Shown here: piece after piece, positions 1 to 10,227 of the stretch | How positions within the stretch are numbered: position 1 is the stretch's first letter | Layout: each line of letters opens with the position of its first letter | NCBI RefSeq assembly: GCF_010731575.1 | Contig: NZ_AP022617.1 | Location: 434,001 to 498,000 of the forward strand | Direction: 5' to 3' | Source of the DNA: Mycolicibacterium monacense | Lineage (GTDB): Bacteria > Actinomycetota > Actinomycetes > Mycobacteriales > Mycobacteriaceae | DNA: 64,000 nucleotides | Program-made: the position numbers and the translations under genes | The notes under the pieces: generated by a model | The model's input: the letters and a program-made list of their open reading frames with translations, nothing else | Database searches by the model: none | What the model was told of the DNA's origin: nothing

Positions 1-908
1 CACTCCAGCCCACGGAGCCGGGCGGGGTCAGCACACTGGGGTCCTTCGTCAACACCGCGGCGGACAACCTCCGCGGCGAGGGCGCCAATATCCGCGAAAC
101 CGTCATCAAGCTGTCTCAGGCGTTTTCGGCCCTCGGCGACCACAGCGACGACCTGTTCACCACTGTCAAGAACCTTTCAGTGCTGGTTTCCGCCCTGCAG
201 AGCAGCACCGACTTGATGCGTGACCTGAATCAGAGCCTGGCCTCGGTGACCGGATTGCTCGCCAACGGCGACAACGAAGTGGGCGCCGCGCTCGCCGACA
301 TCAACTCGGTAGTCGGCGACGTGCAGACCTTCGTGGCCGAGAACCGGGAATCGTTGGGCACCACCTCGGACAAGCTGGCGTCGGTGTCGACGGCCCTCAA
401 TCAGAGCCTCGACGACATCAAGCAGACACTGCACCTCACCCCGACCACGTTCCAGAACTTCGTCAACATCTATCAACCCTCGCAGGGTGCTCTTACCGGT
501 GCGCTGGCGTTGAACAACTTCGCCAACCCGATCTCGTTCATCTGCGGGGCGATCCAGGCGGCGTCGAGGCTCAACGCCGAGCAGTCGGCGAAGCTGTGCG
601 TGCAGTATCTGGCGCCCATCGTCAAGAACCGCCAGTTCAACTTCCCGCCCATTGGCGCGAACCCCTTCGTCGGTCAGAGCGCGCGTCCGAACGAGCTGAC
701 CTACAGCGAGGACTGGTTGCGTCCGGATTACGTTCCGCCACAATCGCCGCCGCCACCGGCGGATGTGCGGCCGGCGGTCGCGTCCCCGGCTGGTGACTCT
801 GCACAGGTGCCGACCGACGCCGCACCCCCGTTGCCGGCCGAGGCGCAGCCCACGAATCCGTCCGATGGTCTCCAGGGCATGATGGTGCCGCCGGGAGCCG
901 GCTCATGA
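1..908 (+). CDS. mceD: MCE family protein, MceD position (5'-truncated by window edge)
   Basis: Substrate-binding subunit of an Mce lipid importer, exported and thought to form part of a cell-envelope tunnel for lipids. The reading frame is open from base 3 and the start lies outside the window. About 300 residues are visible: a helical MCE-core region rich in Ser/Asn/Gln, then a Pro/Ala-rich tail (PPQSPPPPAD) typical of Mce C- and D-type proteins. It is assigned MceD because the next two genes have the MceE (lipoprotein) and MceF order. Its stop overlaps the mceE start (ATGA), so the genes are translationally coupled. Which mce operon (mce1-8) this is cannot be decided here. Confidence 0.88.
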   Translation, partial: LQPTEPGGVSTLGSFVNTAADNLRGEGANIRETVIKLSQAFSALGDHSDDLFTTVKNLSVLVSALQSSTDLMRDLNQSLASVTGLLANGDNEVGAALADINSVVGDVQTFVAENRESLGTTSDKLASVSTALNQSLDDIKQTLHLTPTTFQNFVNIYQPSQGALTGALALNNFANPISFICGAIQAASRLNAEQSAKLCVQYLAPIVKNRQFNFPPIGANPFVGQSARPNELTYSEDWLRPDYVPPQSPPPPADVRPAVASPAGDSAQVPTDAAPPLPAEAQPTNPSDGLQGMMVPPGAGS

Positions 909-2047
909 GCCGCTCATGGATGCGCGGTGCCCCAGGTGTCACAGTGTTCGTGATGGCCGCGGTGGTACTCAGCGGCTGCGCCGACTGGCGCGGCGCCAAT
1001 TCCTTGCCCCTGCCCGGCACCGAAGGTGGTGGCGACGGCGCGTACACCGTTCAGGCGCAACTGCCCGATGTCGACAACATTGAGCGCAATTCCCGCGTCC
1101 GGGTCGGTGACGTGACCGTTGGCAATGTCACCAAGATCGAGCGGCAGGGCTGGAATGCGTTGGTGACCATGGCCATCGACAAAGACGTCGACCTTCCGGC
1201 CAACGCGACCGCGACAGTCGGCCAGACGAGTCTCCTTGGGTCGCTGCATATAGAACTGGCCAGCCCGACCGCCGTCCCGCCGGAAGGCCGGCTGCGCGAC
1301 GGCTCGCTGATTCCGTTGTCGTCTGGTGGCAGATACCCCAGTACCGAGCAGACGTTGGCCGCGGTGTCACTGATTCTCAACGGTGGCGGTATCGGCCAGA
1401 TTCACGACATCACTCAGGCGTTGAGCACCGCCTTTCGCGGCCGGGAAGAGGATCTGCGCAGTCTGATCAGCCAACTGGACACGTTCATCCGGTACACCAA
1501 CGAACAGACCGACGACATCATCGCGGCCACCGAGAGTCTGAATGATCTGGTCGGTCAGTTTGCCGACCAGAAACCGGTGATCGACAATGCGCTCAAGACG
1601 ATTCCCGACGCGCTGGCCGTGGTACGGGATCAGCGACAAACCCTCGCCGATGCGCTCGACCGGCTGGGCCAGTTCAGTGCGTTGGCCGCCGACTCGGTCA
1701 ACCAGAGCAAAGAGAACCTGGTCAAGGAGCTCAAAGACCTCGGACCGGTGCTGGAGTCGCTGGCCAACGCCGGGCCGGCGCTGACCCGTTCGATGAGCTT
1801 CTTCTCTGTCCTCCCGTGGCAGAAGGAGACAATTCCGAACTGGATTCGAGGCGACTACGCCAACCTCTCTGCGGTCATCGACCTGACCCTGAGCCGCCTT
1901 GATGCGGGCCTGTTCACCGGCACCCGGTTCGAGGGGGCGTTGACGAGGCTCGAAATGCAGTGGGGTCGCACCATCGGTCAGATGCCGAGCCCGTACACCG
2001 CCGGCAATCCGCTTGTCGTTCCATACCGTTGGGATCAGGGGCCCTAG
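905..2047 (+). CDS. mceE: MCE family lipoprotein, MceE
   Basis: Lipid-anchored Mce subunit of the LprK/LprN type, 380 aa. The N-terminus has a basic start, a hydrophobic stretch and a lipobox LSGC with the modified cysteine at residue 25. The MCE domain follows (about residues 45-125, with RNSRVRVGDVTVGNV and GSLHIEL), then a long helical region. The ATG overlaps the upstream stop. The gene ends 2 bp before mceF. In this family the E subunit is the only lipoprotein of the six, which fixes the gene order as D-E-F. It most likely acts in lipid import across the envelope; the substrate class is not visible. Confidence 0.93.
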   Translation: MSRSWMRGAPGVTVFVMAAVVLSGCADWRGANSLPLPGTEGGGDGAYTVQAQLPDVDNIERNSRVRVGDVTVGNVTKIERQGWNALVTMAIDKDVDLPANATATVGQTSLLGSLHIELASPTAVPPEGRLRDGSLIPLSSGGRYPSTEQTLAAVSLILNGGGIGQIHDITQALSTAFRGREEDLRSLISQLDTFIRYTNEQTDDIIAATESLNDLVGQFADQKPVIDNALKTIPDALAVVRDQRQTLADALDRLGQFSALAADSVNQSKENLVKELKDLGPVLESLANAGPALTRSMSFFSVLPWQKETIPNWIRGDYANLSAVIDLTLSRLDAGLFTGTRFEGALTRLEMQWGRTIGQMPSPYTAGNPLVVPYRWDQGP

Positions 2048-2049
2048 GC

Positions 2050-3513
2050 ATGCACATCACCAGAAGAATCTGGATCCAGTTGGGGGTCTTCCTCGCGGTT
2101 GCGCTGACCGCCTTCTCGATCATGGCATTCAATTACATGAAGTTGCCGAACCTGTTGTTCGGCATCGGTCGCTACTCGGTCACACTGCAGCTGCCGGAGG
2201 CCGGCGGACTGTACGAACGGGGCAATGTGACCTACCGCGGCACCGAGGTAGGGCAGGTCAAGAGCGTCCGCCTGACCGAGAGTGGTGACGTGGAGGCGGA
2301 GTTGTCTCTGCAGTCCGATGTCAAGATCCCGGCGAACCTCATAGCTGAGGTGCACAGTCAGAGCGCGGTCGGCGAGCAGTACGTCGCACTGCTCCCGCAA
2401 GGTGACGGCGGTCCGGTGCTGAAGAACGGTGACGTGATATCGCAGGAGAGGACGACGGTTCCGCCGGATATCAATTCGCTGCTCGACGCTACCAACCGCG
2501 GCCTGGAGGCCATCCCCGGCGACAATCTGAAGACCGCGGTAGACGAGGCCTATACGGCAGTCGGTGGTCTCGGACCGGAGATCAACCGATTCGTCAAGGG
2601 CTCTACCGCCTTGGCGATCGACGCGCGCAAGAACCTGGATGACCTGACCAATGTGGTCGACAATGTCGCTCCGATTCTGGATACGCAGACCGACACGTCG
2701 GATTCGATCCAGGCGTGGGCCTCTCACCTCGCTGGCGTCACCAAGCAACTGCAATCCAACGATGCTGCTGTGCAGGGGATCCTGCATAACGGGCCGGGGG
2801 CGGCCGACGAGGCGCGAGCGCTTTTCGACCGGCTGCAACCCACGCTGCCGATCGTGCTGGCCAACCTGGTGAGCATCGAACCGGTGCTGGTCACCTACCG
2901 GGACAACCTCGAACAGCTACTCGTGTTGTTGCCCCAGGCCACTTCGATCATGCAGGCGATCGGTGTGCCGAACCGGCACACCAAGATGGATTTCGAAGGC
3001 GCGTTCCTGGCGTTCAACCTGAATGTCAACATTCCGCCGCCGTGTACCACAGGATTCCTGCCGGTTCAGCAGATGCGGCCCGCTGCGGAGCTCGACTCGC
3101 CCGAGCGCCCCGCCGAGGATCTGTACTGCCGCATTCCGCAGGACTCGATGTTCAACGTGCGTGGTGCGCGAAACACACCGTGTGTAACGCGGCCGGGCAA
3201 GCGCGCCCCCACGGTGAAGATGTGCGAGAGCGACGAAGAGTATGTTCCGCTGAACGACGGTCACAACTGGAAGGGCGACCCCAACGCCACAACGAGCGGG
3301 CAGGATATTCCTCAGCCTCCCGCGGGAAGTTTGCCGAACACGCCAGCACCTACACTCGCCCCTGCGCCGCCGATTGCGGCGGCCGACTATGACCCGGCCA
3401 CCGGCACGTACGTCGGACCAGACGGGCACGTCTACACACAATCGAATCTGGCCAGAAGTGCTAACGAGGAACAGACATGGCAACAAATGCTGATACCCCC
3501 GACGGGGCAGTAA
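2050..3513 (+). CDS. mceF: MCE family protein, MceF
   Basis: Last Mce subunit of the importer, 487 aa. An N-terminal membrane segment (about residues 8-26) is followed by the MCE domain (YSVTLQLPEAGGLYERGNVTYRG at about 40-62, split by window of helices) and a long helical part. The C-terminal about 130 residues are Cys- and Pro-containing and low in complexity (PPAGSLPNTPAPTLAPAPP), as usual for MceF. The ATG at 2050, 2 bp after the mceE stop, is preferred over an upstream in-frame start that would lie deep inside mceE. The 3' end overlaps the next gene by 37 bp in another frame. Confidence 0.93.
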   Translation: MHITRRIWIQLGVFLAVALTAFSIMAFNYMKLPNLLFGIGRYSVTLQLPEAGGLYERGNVTYRGTEVGQVKSVRLTESGDVEAELSLQSDVKIPANLIAEVHSQSAVGEQYVALLPQGDGGPVLKNGDVISQERTTVPPDINSLLDATNRGLEAIPGDNLKTAVDEAYTAVGGLGPEINRFVKGSTALAIDARKNLDDLTNVVDNVAPILDTQTDTSDSIQAWASHLAGVTKQLQSNDAAVQGILHNGPGAADEARALFDRLQPTLPIVLANLVSIEPVLVTYRDNLEQLLVLLPQATSIMQAIGVPNRHTKMDFEGAFLAFNLNVNIPPPCTTGFLPVQQMRPAAELDSPERPAEDLYCRIPQDSMFNVRGARNTPCVTRPGKRAPTVKMCESDEEYVPLNDGHNWKGDPNATTSGQDIPQPPAGSLPNTPAPTLAPAPPIAAADYDPATGTYVGPDGHVYTQSNLARSANEEQTWQQMLIPPTGQ

Positions 3514-4151
3514 CGGAATCGAGCGCACCGAGCGGTGGCGCCGTGGCGCCCGATGAATCAGTTGTGGAATCCGAAAGTTCGTCCGAAGAGTTGTCCGAGG
3601 CGTCGTCGGGCGGCGGTGACGAGGCGGACGCCACCGAAGAGGACATCGATGGCCCCCGCGAACGGGCCGCGGCCCCCAAACGGCTGGCGTTGGTCGCGGG
3701 GCTGAGCCTCGTGATCGTTCTGGGCGCACTGTCCGGGTGGCTCGGCTATCAGGCTTACCAGTCGCACGAAGCCGATAAGCAGCGCAGAGAGTTCGTGCAG
3801 GTGGCGCGGCAGGGGGCGCTGAATCTCACGACGATCGACTACGAGCACGCGGACACCGATGTGCAGCGGATACTGGAGTCTGCAACGGGCCAGTTCCACG
3901 ACGATTTCGCGCAGCGGTCCCAACCGTTCCTCGACGTCGTCAAGCAGGCACAGTCCAAATCTGTCGGGACGATTACCGAGGCCGCTTTGGAATCCGAGAG
4001 CGGTGATGAGGCGCAGGTGATCGTCGCGGTGACGGTGAAGACTTCGAACGTCGGCGCAGCCGAACAGGAGCCACGCGCGTGGCGAATGCGGCTGACAGTG
4101 CAGAAGGTGGGCGAGGACATGAAAGTTTCGAACGTAGGGTTTGTGCCGTGA
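3477..4151 (+). CDS. Mce-associated membrane protein (first)
   Basis: Mas-type protein, 224 aa, usually encoded right after mceF and reported to stabilise Mce importers. The first about 65 residues are acidic and Ser/Glu-rich (ESESSSEELSEASSG), probably disordered and cytoplasmic. One membrane segment follows (about residues 70-92), then an exported alpha+beta domain of the NTF2-like kind seen in this family. An RBS (GAGGAA) lies 5-6 bp before the ATG. It overlaps mceF by 37 bp and its stop overlaps the next start, so it belongs to the same operon. Confidence 0.85.
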   Translation: MATNADTPDGAVTESSAPSGGAVAPDESVVESESSSEELSEASSGGGDEADATEEDIDGPRERAAAPKRLALVAGLSLVIVLGALSGWLGYQAYQSHEADKQRREFVQVARQGALNLTTIDYEHADTDVQRILESATGQFHDDFAQRSQPFLDVVKQAQSKSVGTITEAALESESGDEAQVIVAVTVKTSNVGAAEQEPRAWRMRLTVQKVGEDMKVSNVGFVP

Positions 4152-4843
4152 TGAAGCTGAAGTTGAGCCGCAGCGACCGAGCAGAGCGCGACCCGTCCGA
4201 AGCGGACGACATCGTTGAGGCACCGTCCGAAGCGGACGACGTCGTTGAGATCGTTGAGGCACCGGCCGCTTCGGACGAGATCGGCTCTTCGCCGGATGCC
4301 AACGCCGCTGAGGCGGCAACATCCGGAGACAGCTCAGTGGTCAAAGCCGGGCGCAGGCGCATCGACTGGGGCCGGGTACTGATTTTCGGCGCGCTGCCCG
4401 GTTTGGCCTTGGTGCTGACGTTGGTGGCGGGTTTCCTGAAATGGCAGGACACCGCCGCGACGCAGGCGGAGGTCGCTCGGATCGAAACGGTGCAGGTGGC
4501 CAAGGACGCCACTGTCGCCCTTCTTTCGTACAAGCCTGACACCGCCGAACGTGAGTTGACCGCTGCACGGGATCGGTTGACCGGTAGCTTCCGGGATTCG
4601 TACTCGCAGTTGACCAACGAAGTGGTGATACCGGGCGCCAAGCAGAAGCAGATCTCAGCTACAGCGACGGTGCCGGCGGCCGGTTCGGTGTCCGCGGACG
4701 CGGATCACGCTGTCGTGATGGTATTCGTGAACCAGACAGTGATCGTGGGTAAGGATGCCCCTACGGACACGGCGTCAGCGGTCCGGATCAGTATGGAAAA
4801 GGTCGACAACCGCTGGTTGATCTCCGGTTTCGACCCGATCTGA
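4151..4843 (+). CDS. Mce-associated membrane protein (second)
   Basis: Second Mas-type protein, 230 aa, with the same plan as its neighbour: acidic N-terminal tail (about residues 1-65), one membrane segment (about 74-96) and an exported C-terminal domain ending in WLISGFDPI. The acidic tail has a short tandem duplication, PSEADDIVEA then PSEADDVVEI, visible in the DNA as a repeated GTCCGAAGCGGACGAC. The ATG overlaps the upstream TGA; a GTG one codon earlier (4148) is also possible. It ends the operon, with a strong hairpin 15 bp downstream. Confidence 0.83.
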   Translation: MKLKLSRSDRAERDPSEADDIVEAPSEADDVVEIVEAPAASDEIGSSPDANAAEAATSGDSSVVKAGRRRIDWGRVLIFGALPGLALVLTLVAGFLKWQDTAATQAEVARIETVQVAKDATVALLSYKPDTAERELTAARDRLTGSFRDSYSQLTNEVVIPGAKQKQISATATVPAAGSVSADADHAVVMVFVNQTVIVGKDAPTDTASAVRISMEKVDNRWLISGFDPI

Positions 4844-4858
4844 TCGTCGGGCGGCTTG

Positions 4859-4893
4859 ATGGACCGGGCGAAAGTTACTTTTGCCCGGTCCAT
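4859..4893. terminator. Bidirectional hairpin between mas and the isochorismatase-fold gene
   Basis: The arm ATGGACCGGGC (4859-4869) pairs exactly with GCCCGGTCCAT (4883-4893). The stem extends inward by GAAAG/CTTTT with one G-U pair, leaving a TTA loop. That TTA is the stop codon (TAA) of the minus-strand gene, so the hairpin straddles the end of one gene and serves two convergent genes. Confidence 0.75.
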
Positions 4894-5492
4894 TCCGCGA
4901 TGAGGCTGTCGACGGTAGTGATCTTGCCCAGCGCGCTCAACGAGTTGTCCAGTACCTGTTGGGCGTAGCTGGCCGGCGTGCCGCCGACCGCGTCGGACGG
5001 GATCACGAGCCGGAATCCCGCTTGTGTGACGTGTCCGGCGGTATGCGGCAGCGCCAGGTTCAGCGATACCCCGGTCAGGACGACTGTGCTCACGCCCAGC
5101 CCCTTGAGGACGGGCAACAGTTCGGTGTCGAGCGTGGGGAACAGGCCGTGATGCCGTGGAATCACCAGGTCGGTTTCCGCCAGCAGGTCGGGAATCACCT
5201 GCGTTCCAGCGGTTCCCGGCGCCCAGTCGGCTGTGGCAGGTCCCAGTGCCCGCCATATCCTCGCGGCGCCAGAATGGTCGCCGCCCAGCGTGCCCTCGTA
5301 GGTTGCGTGAACCACCTGTGCGCCGGCGATGCGGGCAGCGTGGAGCAAACGAGCGAGGTTGCCTACCAGATCACCGCTGTCGGCGGCTAACGTCGGCAAC
5401 ACCGATTCCGGCCCCAGGACGCCGTTTTGGCATTCGACGCAGAGAACCGCGACGGTTGATGCGGCCCCGGGGTTGCGAGATGACGGTGACAT
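4875..5492 (-). CDS. Isochorismatase-fold (cysteine hydrolase-like) protein without the catalytic triad
   Basis: 205 aa, isochorismatase-like hydrolase fold. The usual Asp-Lys-Cys triad is not present: the first motif reads VECQNG with Glu20 in place of Asp, the Lys region reads VIPRHHG with Arg113, and the nucleophile motif reads GVSLNLALPHTA with Ala147 where Cys is expected. The fold landmarks around them (GTP near residue 171, TELLP) are intact, so this is not a random loss. A paralogue with the same three changes lies at 50383-51018. The substrate is unknown; it may be a binding or regulatory protein, or an enzyme with other chemistry. An RBS-like GAGGA precedes the ATG. Confidence 0.8.
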   Translation of the reverse strand: MSPSSRNPGAASTVAVLCVECQNGVLGPESVLPTLAADSGDLVGNLARLLHAARIAGAQVVHATYEGTLGGDHSGAARIWRALGPATADWAPGTAGTQVIPDLLAETDLVIPRHHGLFPTLDTELLPVLKGLGVSTVVLTGVSLNLALPHTAGHVTQAGFRLVIPSDAVGGTPASYAQQVLDNSLSALGKITTVDSLIAEWTGQK

Positions 5493-5713
5493 TGGTGTCC
5501 TCGGTGTGGTCGGGCAGCGGTGGGCTGGCCGCGGATTCTCTTCTCCTACAGCCAGTCACGCTGATTGTCGCGCAGGACGCATGTCCGCTGCACATAACTT
5601 AGAACATTTTTGACATGGGTGCCAAAACTTTCGACTCTGTCGCCCGGGAGATAAACCGTTTACGCCTAAAGTGATTCGGCTCGATGCCCCGCGGCAGAAA
5701 GTATGGTGAACGA
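5493..5713. promoter_or_regulatory. Divergent intergenic region, probable promoters
   Basis: About 220 bp between the isochorismatase-fold gene and fadD, noticeably AT-richer than its surroundings from 5590 to 5680 (ACATAACTTAGAACATTTTTG and similar, split across short tracts). It probably holds both promoters. I see no convincing palindrome or RNA gene. Confidence 0.4.
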
Positions 5714-7237
5714 ATGCAAATCCGCGAGCACATCGATTCCGGCCAGCCGGCCGTTGTTCTCTACCCTTCCGGGAACGTGATCGATTTCGGGGAGCTGGAG
5801 GCGCGGGCCAATCGACTGGCGCACCTCTTCCGCCGTGCCGGCCTGCGTGAGGGCGATACGGTGGCGGCGATCCTGGAGAACAACGAACACGTCCACGTGG
5901 TGATGTGGGCGGCACGGCGCAGTGGTCTGTACTACGCGCTGATCAACACGCATCTCACCGCTCCCGAGGCCGCCTACATCGTCGACAACAGCGGCGCAAA
6001 GGCGGTCATCGGCTCCAGCGCCACGCGAAAGGTGTGCGAAGGGCTGGCCGAGCACTTGCCCGGTGGTCTGCCGGATCTGCTGCTTCTCGCCGACGACGAT
6101 GTGGAGGGGTGGCAGCGATACCCGGAATGTGTTGCCGATCTACCGTCGACACCGATTCCCGACGAGTCTGAGGGAGACCTGCTGCAGTACTCCTCAGGCA
6201 CCACGGGGCGACCCAAGGGCATCCGTCGCGAACTTCCGCATCTCGCACCTGTCGACGCGCCGAGCATCCTCATGCCGTTGATGAACGCGGTCGGAATCAC
6301 CAGCGAATCGGTCTACTTGAGTCCGGCACCGCTCTATCACACCGCCCCGTCGTTCTGGTCGATGGTGGTGCAATCGATGGGCGGCACCACGGTTGTCATG
6401 GAAAAGTTCGATCCTGAGCGGGCCTTGGAGTGCATCGAACGCTATGGCGTCACGCACGGTCAATTCGTTCCAGCGATGTTCGTGCGGATGCTCAAACTGC
6501 CCGAGGCCGTACGGAAGTCCTACGACCTTTCCAGCCTGCGCAGAGTGGTGCACGCTGCGGCGCCCTGCCCCGTCGAGATCAAACGCCGGATGATCGACTG
6601 GTGGGGCCCGATCATCGATGAGTATTACGCCTCTTCAGAGGCAGTTGGCGCCTCGTTCATCCGGGCCGAGGAGTGGCTTGACCACCCGGGGTCGGTCGGT
6701 CGTCCGCTCGTCGGCGTGCCGCACATCCTGGATGAGAACGGCGCTGAGCTGCCGGCAGGTGAAATCGGAGAGATCTATTACGAGGGCGGTCACTCTTTCG
6801 AATACCTCAAGGACGACGCCAAAACCAGGGCATCGCGCGACGCGCACGGCTGGGTGACCGTCGGAGACGTCGGTTATCTCGACGAAGGCGGTTACCTCTT
6901 CCTCACCGACCGCCGACACCACATGATCATCTCGGGCGGGGTGAACATCTACCCGCAGGAAGCCGAGGACCTACTGGTCACCCATCCCAAGGTGATGGAT
7001 GCTGCGGTATTCGGTGTCCCCGACGACGAGATGGGTCAGTCGGTCAAGGGCGTGGTGCAGACCGTCGACCCGGCCGACGCCACCGAAGAGTTCGGCCATG
7101 AGCTGCTGAAGTGGCTGCGAGACCGGTTGGCGCACTACAAGTGTCCGCGATCGCTGTCGTTCGAGGCGCAGTTGCCGCGCTCCGACACGGGAAAGCTCTA
7201 CAAGCAAGCGCTCGTCAGTAGGTACTCGACGCCGTGA
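5714..7237 (+). CDS. FadD4-like fatty-acyl-CoA ligase/acyl-AMP synthetase
   Basis: ANL-superfamily enzyme, 507 aa, expected to activate a carboxylic acid with ATP and CoA. The P-loop motif SSGTTGRPKG is at about residue 160, the YYASSE core motif at about 302, the hinge/Asp region TDRRHHMIISGG near 405, and the C-terminal catalytic Lys is in SDTGKLYK. Start: ATG 5714 (MQIREHID) has AGAAAG 11 bp upstream; an in-frame ATG at 5684 would add ten residues. The N-terminus resembles mycobacterial FadD4 (recalled, not aligned). It is convergent with a P450 gene 4 bp away. Confidence 0.9.
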   Translation: MQIREHIDSGQPAVVLYPSGNVIDFGELEARANRLAHLFRRAGLREGDTVAAILENNEHVHVVMWAARRSGLYYALINTHLTAPEAAYIVDNSGAKAVIGSSATRKVCEGLAEHLPGGLPDLLLLADDDVEGWQRYPECVADLPSTPIPDESEGDLLQYSSGTTGRPKGIRRELPHLAPVDAPSILMPLMNAVGITSESVYLSPAPLYHTAPSFWSMVVQSMGGTTVVMEKFDPERALECIERYGVTHGQFVPAMFVRMLKLPEAVRKSYDLSSLRRVVHAAAPCPVEIKRRMIDWWGPIIDEYYASSEAVGASFIRAEEWLDHPGSVGRPLVGVPHILDENGAELPAGEIGEIYYEGGHSFEYLKDDAKTRASRDAHGWVTVGDVGYLDEGGYLFLTDRRHHMIISGGVNIYPQEAEDLLVTHPKVMDAAVFGVPDDEMGQSVKGVVQTVDPADATEEFGHELLKWLRDRLAHYKCPRSLSFEAQLPRSDTGKLYKQALVSRYSTP

Positions 7238-7241
7238 CCGA

Positions 7242-9213
<1,972 letters not shown>

Positions 9214-9225
9214 CGCGAGTGCCGC

Positions 9226-10056
9226 CTAGCCCCGCCGCACGTCCATGCCGGCGTCCACCTTCAACATGCTTCCCGTGAACGAGCGCCCGGCGTCGCTGAG
9301 CAGGAACAGGATCGCGTTGCTGACGTCGCGTGGCTCGATCAACGGCAGGTCCGGCAGCGCGGTCTGCACGGCGTTGACCATGCGGGGGTTGTCCTCGATC
9401 ACCTTGAACAGCGCCGGGTTCTCGGTGATCATCGGTGTCGCACAATTCGTCGGCGCCACCGCGTTGACGCGGATGCGGTCGGGGGCGAGCATCGCCGCGT
9501 AGGCACGGACCAGGCCGACGACGGCGACTTTGGACATCAGGTAGGCGTCGCTGCCACCGCGGCCATCGGTCAGGTCAAGCAGTGCGATCATCGAGCTCGT
9601 CGCGATGAGGTTGCCGCCCTCGCCACGCTCCTTCATGTGCGGGATCGCGACCTGGAAGGCGTTCCACACCCCGATGAGCATGATGTCCAGCCCCAGCCGC
9701 AGGGCTTCGGAGGCGTCGCGCTCGTCGGCATTGGTGAGCACGACCCCGGCGTTGGCGATCACGGTGTCGACGTGACCGAACTCCTTGACACCCGCGTCGA
9801 ATGCCTCCTGCAGCGCGGCGATGTCCCGGACGTCGGCCTTGCGGGTGATCATCTGCCTGCCGGTCTTCTCGACCAGACGGGCCGTCTCCTCCAGATCGTC
9901 CTCGGTTCCCAGGTGGTAGGGGACGACGTCCAAGTCTTCGCAGATGTCGACACCAACGATGTCGGCGCCCTGTTCGGCGCACATCACTGCGTGCGAGCGG
10001 CCCTGCCCGCGGGCGGCTCCGGTGATGAAGACGACGCGACCGTCGAGTGAACCCAT
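9226..10056 (-). CDS. Mycofactocin-coupled SDR family oxidoreductase
   Basis: 276 aa SDR. The N-terminal signature ITGAARGQGRSHAV followed by a GADI-VD segment is characteristic of the mycofactocin-coupled SDR family, whose members keep NAD(H) tightly bound and pass electrons to mycofactocin. NAG is in VIANAG, the catalytic Ser in TSSMIA, and Tyr/Lys in AYLMSK. The start at 10056 has GGAGG about 8 bp upstream; an upstream in-frame Met adds 26 residues that look non-coding. First gene of a three-gene minus-strand group with the divergent SDR and the P450. Likely an alcohol dehydrogenase acting on a hydroxylated substrate. Confidence 0.9.
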   Translation of the reverse strand: MGSLDGRVVFITGAARGQGRSHAVMCAEQGADIVGVDICEDLDVVPYHLGTEDDLEETARLVEKTGRQMITRKADVRDIAALQEAFDAGVKEFGHVDTVIANAGVVLTNADERDASEALRLGLDIMLIGVWNAFQVAIPHMKERGEGGNLIATSSMIALLDLTDGRGGSDAYLMSKVAVVGLVRAYAAMLAPDRIRVNAVAPTNCATPMITENPALFKVIEDNPRMVNAVQTALPDLPLIEPRDVSNAILFLLSDAGRSFTGSMLKVDAGMDVRRG

Positions 10057-10227
10057 TCCGTATTCCTCCGGTGGTGATCGAGTGGCCGCGCCCAGTTGGG
10101 CGGCCATCCGGTAGTGGCGTGTGAATTTCGCCACGCCGTGGATGCTACGCCGAGAGTTTGGAATCGTACAACTATTTGGCTAATTTGAGGAAACTAGGCT
10201 TACCGACGCTCTGGAAAGGGTCCCCAC
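10057..10227. promoter_or_regulatory. Divergent promoter region with a GntR/FadR-like half-palindrome
   Basis: Separates the SDR-SDR-P450 operon from an enoyl-CoA hydratase gene. TCGTACAACTA at 10164-10174 fits the FadR-subfamily consensus TNGTNNNACNA, and an AT-rich segment (ACTATTTGGCTAATTTG) follows. A GntR/FadR-type gene lies at 19195-19935, so it is a candidate regulator. This is a motif match by eye only. Confidence 0.4.

Noticed and set aside
1960..3513. Longer version of mceF starting within mceE
   Set aside because: Would overlap mceE by about 90 bp and add residues without homology; the ATG at 2050 directly starts the membrane segment.
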